A stretch of 64,000 nt of DNA from Ancylostoma caninum. Lineage: Eukaryota > Nematoda > Chromadorea > Rhabditida > Ancylostomatidae. This document shows, piece after piece, positions 33,143 to 46,700 of this stretch. The notes beneath the pieces are model-generated. The model was not told the origin of the DNA. It saw only the letters and a program-made list of their open reading frames with translations, and made no database searches. Location of the stretch: the NCBI GenBank assembly GCA_037903475.1, contig JBAJFG010000080.1:806001-870000 (forward strand), given 5' to 3'. Position 1 is the first letter of the stretch; every line of letters begins with the position of its first letter. Made by a program: the position numbers and the translations under genes.

Positions 33143-35499
33143 ATGGCTAAGCATCATCCAGATCTAATCTTCTGTAGGAAGCAGCCTGGTGTTGCAATTG
33201 GTCGCTTATGCGAAAAATGTGAGTTTAACCTTTGTAGATTATGTTCATTTTTCTGGTGATATTCTATTTTTACGGACCCAGAAAGTCTGAAAAAAATGCT
33301 GTCGAAACTTTGCATGGGGGCTGAGGTGGGGTTTGAGGTGCTGAACACGAATGTCGTATCCATTTTAGGCACGAAGGGAGTTAGGAGGCCATCCTGTAAA
33401 AGCCCATAGGCTTCATCTGAAAAGGCTAAGTTTAAGCAGTACATGAATCCTATGCTAAGCATGGGCTTAATCCTATGCATAAGTACGGGTTTAAGCCTAA
33501 GCCTAAGCTGTAGGCCTAGGATTCACTGGAGTGCCTCTCCCCCCCCCCCCCCCGCATCTCCCTTTTCTTCGATGAAATTCTAGGCGAACCATAATGTTCC
33601 TTTGATTAACGGAGACCCGTGCTTGTCGTAGGAACAGGTTCTTGACGCCCTCTGCTCAGAGCTCATGTAATTACTAAGCAAAGAGGAAGGAGGACGTAGC
33701 TTTTATGTCGTTATGTTTGGCGGATCTTTTCTTGCGAATTGAGAAGTTCAGGAAGTGAGCGAGGTGGCAGCTACACCACTATTTTCATGGAGAATAGAAT
33801 AGCTGCTGATGTATTTCCCTGCACTTGTCGAAATTCAGGCTCTCGCAAGTAAATTTTGGCCGACCGTTAGCTTGCCTAAAATAGGCGTTCGAACATCTCA
33901 AACGTTTCTCTTCCAACCGTTTTTTGAAAGTATTCTTCGGAAAAGCAGCTGAGAGTAGATCATCTGGCAGCGATCCTAGAAATAACAAAGGAGACGCTGT
34001 GAATAAGGCTCATCTACGTTCCCCTTATAGCGAGGCCGTTGCATGAGAACTCAAATGTGGATTTTTTTGAAACCTCCTGCCCAATTAGAGCAGAGGTGTG
34101 CTGGACTATATTGCATGTCGTGCTACAAGGAAATCCTGAAGGTCAAAAGAGCTGGTAAAACGTAATTTCTGCGCTTTCAATTATTTCATGGGTAAAACTT
34201 GAGCGGATTTTTCTTATAATCACAATGTAGAAGAGCCTGCTTTGGTCTACAAATGCCTTAGCATATGTAGGTGTAATACTTCGCCCAAACAAAGTTGTAT
34301 TATTTAAAAGTGTGCTAAGTGCTGACAGAGCCTTCCTCGATTTGTCATGACGAGGTGTCGGCAAAAGAATACCGAAAAGTTCACACTGTGCGAAACCTCG
34401 CGCGTTTAAAAATTTCCTGTGTCTGCACATGAGCGCGGATTTAGGGACGTGTTGCTTCATTCCGTGGATTGGATTATCATGCTTAAATTTGTGTTCTTTT
34501 CATTCATTCTTTTTTTTTTTTTTGAAATCCACTCAAGTTAATGTTTGTGATTTGACTGTACTTGCACTTGTAATCGGTCCAGCAAAAGCGGATACCTCCA
34601 AGTGGAGGGCGTGGAGGTGCTATTGACAATTCGCGCATATTTTAGTTTGTTACTAACCGGGTATTCAGCTCCCTGGAATGTTAGAACAGCATCGAAAATG
34701 ATGTGGGCGTACCTGCGGTGCGGTGATCAATTCTTTTTAAATATAAAGCTACTTGCAACATGGCGTTCAGAATCTCGACATAAATCGAATTTCTCGTAGG
34801 ATATTCAGTACAGTGATGACAAGAAATTAATTTTTACGACATTCACCGGCAATTATCTTGTTGTGATCAATCTTTGATCTATTTCTATATTTTGAAACTT
34901 TACTTTTTCCATTCTACGCTGAAGTCAACTATGAACGAAAAACTATTTCAGTTCCTATTTGATCAGTCACGTATGCTATGCAGATGCAAGCAGAGGGAAA
35001 AGAATGACCACTGCTCTGCTTCACAATCAACAATTCGATCAACTATGGTGTTTATTTCCAGGTGACGGCCGATGTGTGATATGTGACTCCTACGTCAGGC
35101 CTTGCTCCTTAGTACGAATTTGTGATGAGTGTAATTATGGCTCCTACCAGGTTGGCGAATTTTTCCAAATTATTTCCTTTAGACGATACCTCATCAATTC
35201 TTCCTTGTTCGTATTTCAGTCTATAATTAGTTTGTTTACTATTTTTTCAGGGTCGATGTGTTATATGCGGTGGTCCTGGCGTAAGTGAAGCATACTATTG
35301 TAAGGAGTGCACAATCATGGAAAAAGTGAGTTTATTTCTCATTTTTCTTCTGCTACAACGCGATATTGAAAATAATAGCTGAAGAAATGGTTCGAATGTA
35401 TTGCAGGATAGAGACGGATGCCCCAAAATTGTGAATCTCGGCAGTGCGAAAACCGACCTGTTCTATGAGAGGAAAAAATTTGGTCATAAAAAGAACTAG
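33143..35499 (+). CDS. PHF5A: PHF5A / SF3b14b, splicing factor 3B subunit 7 (4 exons)
   Basis: PHF5A is a small zinc-knuckle subunit of SF3b in the U2 snRNP. It helps form the branch-point adenosine pocket in the nucleus. Exons 33143-33218, 35062-35150, 35251-35325 and 35407-35499 join in phase to 110 codons, the length usual for the family. Visible hallmarks are the start [20 protein letters not shown] knuckles (CEKC, CVIC, CDEC, CVICGG, CKEC), the PHD-like core and the end [16 protein letters not shown]. All splice sites are GT..AG. A TTTAG acceptor 21 nt upstream of ATG (ending 33121) is a likely trans-splice site. Intron 1 (1.84 kb) holds a MITE fragment, a poly-C run and GCCTAA units. 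Identification is secure. Confidence 0.98.
33330..33370. repeat. Fragment of the 412-bp foldback family in PHF5A intron 1
   Basis: GAGGTGCTGAACACGAATG followed by TCGTATCCATTTT matches the arm sequence of the element at 24540-24951. Confidence 0.6.
33492..33508. repeat. Short interstitial telomere-like run
   Basis: TAAGCCTAAGCCTAAGC contains 2.5 units of GCCTAA, the complement of the nematode telomere repeat TTAGGC. Imperfect relatives flank it (GGCTTAA, GGCCTAGG). It lies in PHF5A intron 1 and is too short to claim telomeric origin. Confidence 0.4.
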
Positions 35500-35504
35500 C
35501 ATTT

Positions 35505-35539
35505 GCGGTTGAACGGTTTTTATGAACCTGTTCAACCGC
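35505..35539 (+). promoter_or_regulatory. Strong hairpin in the PHF5A 3' UTR
   Basis: GCGGTTGAACGGTT pairs with AACC-T-GTTCAACCGC: 14 base pairs, one bulged T, and the loop TTTATG. It begins 6 nt after the PHF5A stop codon. It may act in mRNA stability or 3'-end processing, but function is unproven. Confidence 0.7.
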
Positions 35540-35623
35540 TGTATTTTGTGTGACAGTATTTGTCTCCTGTTATGAATGTTATTCACATTCGTCCTATTTT
35601 GTCCACATGATGTTTTACAAAAG

Positions 35624-35629
35624 AATAAA
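35624..35629 (+). terminator. Likely PHF5A polyadenylation signal
   Basis: AATAAA occurs 125 nt after the PHF5A stop and about 70 nt before a TCTTCAG acceptor (ending 35700) that precedes the next gene. Confidence 0.65.
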
Positions 35630-35693
35630 ATTGTCACTTACTTTGTCTCAATTAAAGTGGGACGTCATACCCATTCTAATCCTTGTTACGAGG

Positions 35694-35700
35694 TCTTCAG
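35694..35700 (+). promoter_or_regulatory. Candidate SL2-type trans-splice acceptor
   Basis: TCTTCAG ends 39 nt upstream of the downstream gene's ATG (35740) and about 70 nt after the AATAAA of PHF5A, which is the arrangement seen in nematode operons. A second AG at 35735 (TTGTAG) is an alternative. Confidence 0.5.
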
Positions 35701-35739
35701 CAAATAGTTCATTCGTTTACTAACCGGTGTTGTAGTGCG

Positions 35740-37680
35740 ATGACCTTTCAATCAAGTAAGCAGGCTGCAGCTGCTTGTGCGCTTGTGAATGCATTTGAAG
35801 GTCTGCAACAGAGTGAGTTACTTCATCGGTATCATTGTTAGAAAGGTGCTGCAAGGCTAAGAAAGTTCCAGTACATATTCATGCAACTTCATAGTAGGGT
35901 GCGTGTCCTGGCACCGCTTGACTAGATGGCATCAGGGTTTACAATCATATTTATTGAAGCAGCTACGTGGCAAACACACAAAATGTTGCAGCATTCCACT
36001 GTCTGGACTGCCATTGGGCTATATTTGGAAGGTGATACGGTTATCAGCGTTTGGGATCAATGAAGATAAGTGGGTGAGCCTATTTACGCGCTCCTGAGTG
36101 AGGGTATCCGCGGGCTGAGCAGAAGGTATAGTGCATTTACGAAAGGGAAGGCAATCAGGACTACAGACCTCCGCGGCCTGGAGGCTCCACCAGCTACGTG
36201 ATATACAATATACCGAATAAAAATCGAATAGTTTTGTAAATTCAATTACTAATCCAACAGGCAGTTTAAATATCCAGCACTTCGAGATTAAGGAAGCTCT
36301 GAAGTCCTTCTTCTCCATACAGTACTGTATTGGCCTCCTATGTTGGAACAGTTGAATTTTTCAATTATTCGAACTATTCGATATTTGAAAGCAGAGATAT
36401 TCGATTTCGAATAAATGTAAAAATCGAGTGTTCCACCATTGGAGACCAATTCAGTGCTGAGTGAGGAAGAAGAGCTTAATGCCTTCTTTACCCTCGAATA
36501 TCTGGACATTTAAATTGTTTTCTGAACTGGTAATTGAAGTAACAGAATTATTCATTTATTCGGTGCAATGTATACTACGCGGCGCTGGCAACACCCGAAA
36601 TCCACAACGCCTGCTCAGAACCCAAAGAACAAGTCGACTCATGTTTGTTGGAAAACAACTTGTAAACAACCTTCTAGCTGGCAAATCGTTGTCGAGAAGT
36701 TTGACGACATAATGTCATCCAAAAGCAAGTCGTCAACAACTTTTTCTCCTGACAACTTGTTGGCAAGGAAGAGCCAAAGCAAGTTTCGCACAAAACAACC
36801 TGTCATCAAGCTTTGGCCGAGCAAATTTTCGGCAACATTTCGGCCGAACAATTTGTCGACGAGGGAGAGCAAGTTATCATGAGCTTCTGCAATGAGTGCA
36901 GAGAAGCGAATATGTAAAAAAAAGTGATTACAGTCCGCTGCCATTGCATTATTATTTTTCATTTGTTCAAAATTTAGCAGTGTTTAGCAGTGAAAAAGTA
37001 AGAGCTATTTTGAAGACTTTATTCTTTCCAACCGCGGAAGCAATGCGACGGTGCGAAATTAGGCGGAAGACAAATCGTACGCTCATTTCATGCAGGTAGC
37101 CATCTCCTTGGATCATCCCCAATGAACTCCTTGAACTAACACGCTCACGAAGTTCGCATCGTAGCAGCAATGGTTGTACTGCTATAAGTTTAGATCCTGA
37201 AGCGAAGGCCGTGAAGAGCACTGAAGGGGGTTCCGCGCTGTTCCTCTCTTCGCTTGAGTAATTTACCTTGAGCCAAGTCGTTCATTATCGTGATCGAAAT
37301 CTACGAAAAAATTAACGGCATCGCACGGGCTTAGCTTTGCAGTCCCTTTTGTTATTTTTGTTTGAAGCACGGTATGACTGATTGCATTGCAGACTCACTG
37401 GTGAACTGTGCAGGCAGCATATTCTCATCTTCCGATGTTAGTCCACAAAATGGCAGGGATATTGCCAGGTTCAACGCAAAAAGTTCGTGGTTTTCTTTTC
37501 TTTAAAAACGAACAAGCGAACAGCTTGTACTGACTTGAGAGAAGTGTCAAATGGTTGACGCCTTCCACAGTTGGAGTACTTCAATTTCATAACTCGAATC
37601 TAAGAAATCTTGAATCAGTTCTGCTTATGTGCATTGAGAAGTAAGTTAATAATTAATCCAGAGACTGTTCTGAAATAAGT

Positions 37681-37759
<79 letters not shown>

Positions 37760-40700
37760 TGCACAGAATGCCAAGAATCGTCAACCCCTTTCATACTGCG
37801 AGGAAGACCATGACCGCGCTCCGTTGATGTGATCAAATTGGTATCGTCCATCCGAAACGACGAGTCCGCCCACGCACGCAAGGATCGAGAGGCGGCGCGA
37901 CTGGGACGGATGCTGTTGGCTGCCACGTCGTCCAGGTCACAGCCAAATCATTGGTCAATACCATGAAGACAACGATGAAACGTGATACGCAAATCAAGGA
38001 TGATGACATGGAGCGCTGGCAAACGTGGCGGCTTCTCGATCCCTGCCTGCGTGGGCGGACTCGTCGTTTCGGACAGACTATAAACGACGGACCTGCTTAT
38101 GTGGGCTCGGTCCTTTCTAAACAGACACGTGTGACATCCAGTAGCGGTATTAGTGTGCACACTGGAGCAAGAGGTGGTGTGGTCTCCACCCGCTGAATGA
38201 TTGACCGTCACAGTAGAAAACATTCATTTTTGCATCACAGAGAGCGCTCAGCTACTCCGCTCCGCCGCACCATCCACGTACCGCAGCAGATTGGCCGTCG
38301 CTGACGATGATTTGCAGGAAGTTCGCAAGGCTCCGAAAATTTTCGCAAAGCTTGGCAGCGGGCCCTTTAATCCTCAGTTTGACTCCTACTGCGCCTACAT
38401 TTTTGCGAAGCCATCAGACTTTCTTGTTCAGGCTGCACATTTTTCAAACGAACATTTTTGCTGGAGTTTGCTTTTGAAATCCGTCAAGTCTTTGCTTTTT
38501 CATCTCTCTGACATTTATTCGGTTTCTTATTATTGGTATTACTAGTTCTGTAGTGTGGAGCAGCTAGAATACAAATTGTTAGGAAGGGTTGAATTGTTAG
38601 AAACGGTTCTCTTTTTCTCACTTTTAAAGTTGATTTTCAATGTTTTTACCTGCTTTCCTTTCAGTGAAGGCCAGGGATCCACGTTTTGCGAGTTTCTTCA
38701 CAAGAACAATCGATGTTTTGCGAACATCTCCTTCAATCCACAATGTGGACGCCCTAATCGAACTGCTAATCAAATGTAGAATGGTTGGTCAAACTTAATC
38801 AAATGTTAACCTATTTTCACGGTGAAACAAGGTTCAAATGAGGTTGATTTGGTGGAGAATGAAAAGGAACCATAATTTTTTGGTATGTCGTAAGTTTTTC
38901 ATCTGGATTTGCATCAAGTCATTTGCATCATTTTCTGAAAACAGAGCAGCCTTAGTCATTGATGCTCTACCCAGACGCTGATTGCTGTTGTCTCGTTCTT
39001 GATGTGTACTCTATTACCAAAAAAAAAATAGCGGCTCGATATCATTATAGTCGAATCACATTGACCAGGATGGACCAAAATTACGGTAACAGCACGTATT
39101 TTGGGATTGGAGCAAGAACAAATTTAAGTATTAAATGCGTGCAAAAGTTCTGAGACAGTTGCAATTAATTTTTCAAAACGCCATAACTTAACTCAATGTC
39201 AGCAATTTTGTTCGAAACAAACAGCATTGGCATCTGCGCAATGTTGTCAATATGGCACAGAAAGGATTTTTCCATAAGCTAAAAAATTGACAAGTCTACA
39301 CGTATAATAGTGGCAGACGTCGTTTTGGAAAAAAAAAAGTTAAAACCTGATGGTGAAACGGAGCACAGTCAGAGGGCAAACCAGCTTGAGGCTCATATTC
39401 AGAAAGGAAACCACTAGTGGAGTAACTAGTGGCTACATGAAGGACTCCTGGTGGGGTTCATGACCCTACATCTTTTGTATCGGAACGCGTGGAGGTGTTT
39501 ATCCCTCCATGTTGGTCGATTTTACCTTACTACTCATGGTTAACTCTGCAATCCGCAAATTACGTCACTCTCGTTCGACTTCGGAAGTTCCGTGGAGCCA
39601 GTTCGGAACTTCTTTCACGGCTCAGAAAAGGTCCTCACAATTTGTTTTTGTTCGTACACATACAGGATGCTCCAAATGTATGCAGTCAAGAGGGCGTGGC
39701 CACGGCGCGGCTCCTTGATCAGACACAGGCTCTCTCTATGCTGCCTCTGGTTTCTCTGACTCTGCAGACAACCAGTGGCAGCATGCAGAGCGCCTGTGTC
39801 TCTGCCTAAAGCCGCGTCGTGGCCACGTCCCTCTTGACTGCGGACATTTGGAGCTTCCTGTAGATGCTCGACGTCCGGCTGCTCCACATGCATTTTTCTG
39901 TTTTGCTAAGATTAGTCTCCGGCGGAGATCGAGACCTGTTTGAACGTGAGTACTTCTGCGTCACTCCAGTTGCTCATAATCAGTGTGCAAGTGTGCGACA
40001 TAGACATGTGCGACAACTGACTGGTTGTTTAATTGATGAAACTTGAAATTCAAAAATAAAAATTCAAAATTCAAAAGTGAAAATTAATTTTAAGAAATAC
40101 TTGAATTCAAAAGATATCTCAGGGATATTTCGAAAGTTGTTGAATTACAATAACTGGAAGCGTAAAAAAATATTTAATATTCTGGCTGGGGTCGCTTCGG
40201 CGTCGACTTTTTACCAACACCACGCTTGACCCTGTGTAGCTACCTTTTGAGATGAAATAAATCAAGATAATGAAAGAGCTTGTTGACGCAGCTATCACGC
40301 TATTAGCATGCAACGAATAAAATCATTTCCTGGAAATCTGATTTTTTTCTGCCGTTTCTGTAATTCAAGCTTTTTGAATTGATGTTTTAGCGAAATATTT
40401 CAGACGCATGTATTCTATACGAGCTCAAGACGGGAACGACCTGAGACAAGGGACAGTGCTCCACATTCTCCATATTTCAGCCGCCGATCCGCCAGCAGAG
40501 GAAAACTTCGAAGAACAGGTGCTTTGTTTTATTACGAGATCGCGTAGTCGACTTTGTTCGAGGCTGTTGTGGTTTTTTTTTCACATTGGAGATGCGAAGA
40601 CTTGCTAAAGCTGCTATGCGATAAAGCCGCTCGTCCTGAAATGAGCCTATCAAGGAAACCTTGTACTGATGCGTTCACGCAAAATAGGTGCAAAGGTCGA

Positions 40701-43700
40701 TAAGTGTGCAGGAGGCACTGACGTTTAGTTATATGTACTGCATCCCTGGCAAGCCGCATCTCATCACTTGTTAACCTAAGGGATCAGCGTTCGGGGGGCC
40801 ATATCATCATTAGGACAACTCAGGATAAACCTGTGAACCCCGTCAAATTTACCCATCGCTCGCACGGGTGTCAGTACTTTGCCCCAGGCAATCTCAATGA
40901 TGCATCCTGGTCCTGGTTAATGCACATCAACGTAGAGTGGTGCGGCACGGCTCGCTCTCCCAGCGGTGTAATAACGATTGACCTCCATTTTAATTTCAAC
41001 GATCTTTTAGTGATTTTCAGATACTGCTCGGAGTGAACACAATAGCTATCTTCCGAACACCTCTGCGAGTTCTCAGCAGAGTAGCAACATTCCCGTAACT
41101 CCGCTGACATCGGCAAAGAATCCACTGTTTGGGTAATTCTATGATGCTCTTTCTCCTTTTTGTTACCTTTTTTTCAATATCATCAGCTTTCAACAATGAA
41201 CATTGTCCAGGAACTGATCTCCTTTATTCTTAGTCAGAGAGCATGCGTTCTTCCGTTTTCTCACGTAATGGCTGGTATGCAACTATGTAAATGTGTTCAA
41301 AGAAATTAACTAGTAAGTTGTAACGAGGAACCTGACTCGAAATCTACACTTGAGTGATAACTATACAATACACTAACGGAGATTCACACCTTGCTCAAAG
41401 TTTGGTATTTCATGGAAGGCTTTCGCTGTGTCGACAATCGCTGTGCTGCGCCCAAAGTATAGGCATCTGTGTCGCCTTCGATTTGCTTCATAGATTCCCA
41501 TACTCATCAGTTATGAACGATCCTTTGATGGCATGGTAGGAGTGGCAGCAGCTGGGCAGGAGACAAGCGGGGAGGTGAAGAGACAAGGGGGGTCTCAGCC
41601 AAAAGTGGAGATGTTAGGCCAGAATTTTAGAAAAGAGGTGCTGTAAATGGATAAATATTTCAGAAAAGTAATTTCAAAATTAAAAAAAGTTTCGCGCTAT
41701 TTCGCTGTTGGATAAGCCCCCGAAATTTTAACGATCTTTTAGTGATCTAAGACTCCGAAAACTAAGACCGATCTAAGACCCCGAAAACTCCAAAATCAAG
41801 CAAAATCTCAGAAACAAATATCTGAGCGGTGCTGCCTTTACGAGTGATATGCCACTGCTTCCCATGCGAGAGGTGCAGTTGGTATTGACGCTGTTTGTAC
41901 GAAAGGGTATAAGTACTGTTTCTCGAAAACTTGTCAATTTTAGTAATTGTTTATCAACAATGGAGTTTTGACAACATTTCTCTCTACTTGTTGAACACTC
42001 CATTTTCAGGACGTTCGCTTCTTCTTCTTCTACTTCTACAGTTGGCGTCTGCAACAGTTCAAATGGTGGCTTTCCACGAGTGGTACGCTCAGACCGATCT
42101 AGATTTGACCGGACCCCTCTTGAGTCACGAATGGGAATCGCTGCAAGTAGGTATCTTGTGATGAGTAGTGTCCGCAGCAGAAAAATATGATAGCCGTTTC
42201 CAACCTGTGCGTATGCTACATATGCCGTTTAAACACGGTTTTCATTGCAACGATATGGCTTCTGTGGACGTTTGGATACGGTTATATATTTTTCTCCTAG
42301 TGTGTTCAACTCGTATTAGCCGGACAGTCGTCAAATTAAAAGCGAAACAGGGCCCGAAGCTGGTGCTGCTCGATAAATTCAGCATAGAATTCTTTTGTTC
42401 TGTACTGTCTGTACATTGAAAGCGAGTACAGATTGTTTATCTTTGTTAATGCTCCTGGCTATGCATGAGAAGTTTACTTCAGTTCCATAGATTATGTAAA
42501 TACAGAAATTGTGTGGTCCTCAGTGCCCACATTTGCAAGTCTTTTCCGGACTGCATTGAAGACCCATAACATTTCATAGACCTCTCCAGTAGGTGTTTCA
42601 ACTTCCTAGATCAAAAAGTACTAGGCTGGGAAAATTCTGTCGGAAAATCTTCATTTTTTTAATTGGATGGAAGCAGAGGTATGATCTATAACGTATCACA
42701 GTACATTTCCAGAGATTTTGCTAATAAGTTTTGTGCAACGAAAAATTCATTACTATTGCCGAGAAAGCCAACAAACGACGTACAATAATTTATGCCCGTC
42801 CCGCCTCCTTCCCCCCCCCCTCCTTTTTTTTTATTTGAAGTCTACTTTTATTCCATTTGTTCATTCGGTTTCGTGAACGTTTCTCTGTTTTGAACCATGT
42901 GACTTTCATCATAAATGCCAACAGAAGCATTGAAAACACACACGTAGTTTCCTTGCATTCAAAACACACATAATTTTTAATTTTATATTCATTGCCTAGC
43001 TGTTCCTGAAAGGGTTCTATGCATGGAGCTATGCGGTGCGCTGGTGGGTTTGGAAGGATCGTATTTCCGCAGTGATGCACACGGTTATATGCGTGTTTTG
43101 GATTCGTGCTCATTGTTGCAGGTCTGTTCCTCAGTTGATGTCGTTATTGCTCGATAGATACCATTTTTTCAGTCCCAAAGAGCCAGCGTTGAAAGCGTGT
43201 TGTCAGTAGCACACCTGTTCACCGATATTGTACGGTTCAACTCTCAATGCTGTGATGATCCATTTGTGCAGGTAATGCCTGAATTCTCAGAAGCTCAGCA
43301 CTGTGATATATCCTAGCATTAGATTTCTTTTGTCTGCATTTCGCATCCACAAATGGAGAGAAAATAATAGCTCAAGAGGAGATAATTGACGTTTTGAGCA
43401 AAAAAAAAGCTATAGTTTTCAATGAAGGTGAAAGTTTAACACCCCAATTCAAGAGGTATCCTTTTGTTACTCGATGGTCCCTCCGCTTTTCGTGCACAGG
43501 AAAATGCTATCTTCAGGTTGTGAATCATAGTGATGATCAATTTATACTAGTTGCGTGCGTTCGACGTGCGTACGTCTATATGATGTAGGATAGGCGTAGT
43601 TGCAGCTGTGATGCAGCTCAGACGCAAGGCAGACGCACGCGTTTGCGACATTGCAACTATTGCAACGGAGGTATTTTCGGACCAGCCCTTATTTTTATTC

Positions 43701-46700
43701 AGAATGTGCATGCCGCGTTGACTTGCCTTCATGGAGGATCCTCCACAAATAGATGCATGCGTCTGATGCGCAAATAACGCACGCATTTACTATAAATTGC
43801 TCTTGAGAGAAAACGGAGCGTGCCTTGGTACTGCTACTGGTGTGTTAAGAGCTTGCGATCTCACATAGCATCATATGCACGATTTGAGTATGACTTTGGA
43901 CGACCTTATCGTGAAGGATGGGATGTCTTCCGCTCGTTTTACCTTCCATACACGCCCCTCACTCCAAAGTCTTCGAAACACCGTCAGTAGAAATAGCGCC
44001 TCATACAAATTTTGGCTTACCTCCGGTTTCAAGCCTTTTCTCCTCCTTGGAATGTTTGATCGACGACAATAAAGGGGAACCTGATTGCGTCAAGCGTGAG
44101 CTATGCTGCAGTCATATGCAGAATTTCCTATCTAAATCTCGAAATGGAAGCGATCGATGGATCGATTGGCATCCTCGATTTCAGTTTCAGTGCAGTCATC
44201 CACTTTCCAGGGAATTAAGTAAATCGATTTTTGCAGGGTTTTAATCGAGTAGTAGAGCAGATTTTCTCTAAATGCGTATCATGAAAGTTACTGCAATTAT
44301 GCAGCTGAATTTCTTTGTTTGAAGGCGTATGACATGCCGAAGAATTTCCCATAAATGCTGTCGTTTTGTGAATTTGAGTTGAAGTGTTGAAACAAACCGT
44401 TTCCTCTGACTAGGGTGATATTGTGGTCTGTAAGTGCTCCGATCATCAAAATAGGTCTCTTTATCGAAAATAGCTGTGAAATTCATGGATTACGCTTTAA
44501 TAGCTGTCATAAACGACTTCCCCAATCTGTATATATTTGTGCAGCGCTTGTGCAGATAGCTCATCCTCGCGCGTCAGATATATGTGTGCAGAGATCTTCG
44601 GTCCCCAATACCTTAAATTAGCAAACGCTTACTCCTCCAAGTGATAATAATGCACGCTAAAATTCCGCACTGCAGCACATAATAGGAGATTGTTTGAAAG
44701 GACTTTTTCATATAAGGCTTATCTAGGAAACTGGCCGTGCTCCTGCCCTTGTTAGCCACTCGCCAACACTTCCCCAAATACCCAGTTGGAGTTGTTTCTC
44801 CGTTACTTTTTTGTCAATCTTTCAACTGATAGTCATAAGTAAATATCAAGTAATTCAGGCATTTTCTTCATCTTCTCAAGACGTTATTGAGGAGTATATC
44901 CACGCGATTGGCGAAATTCCTGACAACGTGAGTGAGCAACCTTTTAGCTCTGTTTTTCCTCATGCTTTGCTTTTCACTGTCTATCAAGTCTGTTAAGTTC
45001 CCTGTATGAACGCTGATTCATTTATAGCATCGCCCACTGTGTCTGATTCGAGTCGTTTCTGCTGTTGAGGTCTGGCGAGACCGCTTAACCGACTTACATC
45101 GCCTGCACAATATTCGCTGTGAATCTGGGACCTCTCTTCTGGAACTCTTGCACAATGTGTACAGTTCTGTATGGAAGAACACGTTTGTTTTTTGTTTTTT
45201 TTTTTTACATGTTTAATAGACTTCCATGTCATTCGTTGTTTTCTATGTTGCTGTCGATTTTCTTAATGGCAGTGTGTCACCTCGTCTTCGTGTTTGAGCT
45301 TTTAGCAGATCCTGAATCTCCTCGATACGCTGAACCCAGCGGTATACATAAATTGTTACAAAACTGTCTCTAAGTCGGTTTTTTAAACGTTTTCCCGGAC
45401 AGGATTTGGAACAGTTTGTCGAGCCGAGTGGACGCGTGAAGCTGTTGATCTTATCGTTCGTACACGTCAAGACGTGTTGGCCAACGCTACAGCCATGGCG
45501 GGCAGCCAGCACAGTCACGGACCGCTCCGCCCAAGTGGTCCGTGAACTGCACTTTCGGACCTCCGAAAACAGGGTTTTTGTCACTTCTATGTGTTTCCTT
45601 CGTACATTGTTGGAATCAGCATGACGGGGAGGTCCGAACTCTGTTGATATCTACAACCCAGATAACGAGGTGACATACTTCCTTTAAGTTACTGCAGAAT
45701 TAATTGACGGTGAAGAAGTGGTTGTTTTTATGGCACAGCAGAGATGTATTCGAAATTTTTGAAGAGTGAAAGACGTGCAAAATCTTCTTTGGATTAGATT
45801 TATGTTCCACAAAGGGCCATGTTCAGCGGTAGAATCCCACGAGAGCGACGTTCAAAAGGCATGAAAGAAAAACGTCACAAAATTAGTAGTCACAATATTC
45901 ATCCCAATAATAAATGCAATTTTTTCCACCATGTCATACAGTGGCTTTTCACAATTCGAAGCTGTAGGAGAGGCGGGTCGGAGGAGAGTCCTCCTTGCAG
46001 TCTTGGTCTCAGTTCGTTACGCTTTACGTAGTACTTGTTAGTATCATCAGTGTAGCTGTTTAAGTCGCATTGTGGTGGAGGAGCTTTCAAATTCTTGCTG
46101 AGAAACTGTTTTCACCCCTGAAATCGATCATTTGAGCAATACACAGTCACCACTTTTCAGTGTTGTTGATCGATTGATGGAAGACTGCTCTGCAGTACTG
46201 TGTCGTTCCGTGTCTCGATTGATGAGTGGTTTCGAACTAGGAAACGGAGACAGTGTGAGTCCTTTTATCGACTGTTCTGTGATCGTTCACTATTTTCTAA
46301 CAATAAAACAGAGCAGGAATACATCATAATCATTTGTGGTTTGTCATAATTTGTCATAATAATCTACCTGTCTCCAAATGTGCAACCTCTCAGTCTAATT
46401 TGTTTGACTCTTTACCCTCGTGGGCGCCTCGCGATATCATCCAGGTAGCGGATTGGTAATAATAATGAGTTTCTTATTAGACAATGGAGGTTATGACTGA
46501 AGCGCTTGGACATGGCTTATTACTTCTGATCAAACGCATTAGATCCTCGAACCATGAGGATTTTTCAGGGCTGGCATGCATCGATGGGACTACCCAAGAT
46601 AGACATGTCAACGCTCGTGTTAACGATTAGTAAATTTGGAGGTATCAACACCTTTACCCAGTATAATCTCAATCTTGCATTCTGGCCAAGTCCCGCTTCC

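Noticed and set aside
37615..37926. Protein containing an Ile-Tyr repeat
   Set aside because: It is the translation of the (TA)36 microsatellite.
45243..45584. Minus-strand gene opposite a GCP exon
   Set aside because: The plus-strand frame aligns with the GCP core (L..W........D spacing) and has phase-compatible splice sites; the minus frame is a shadow.
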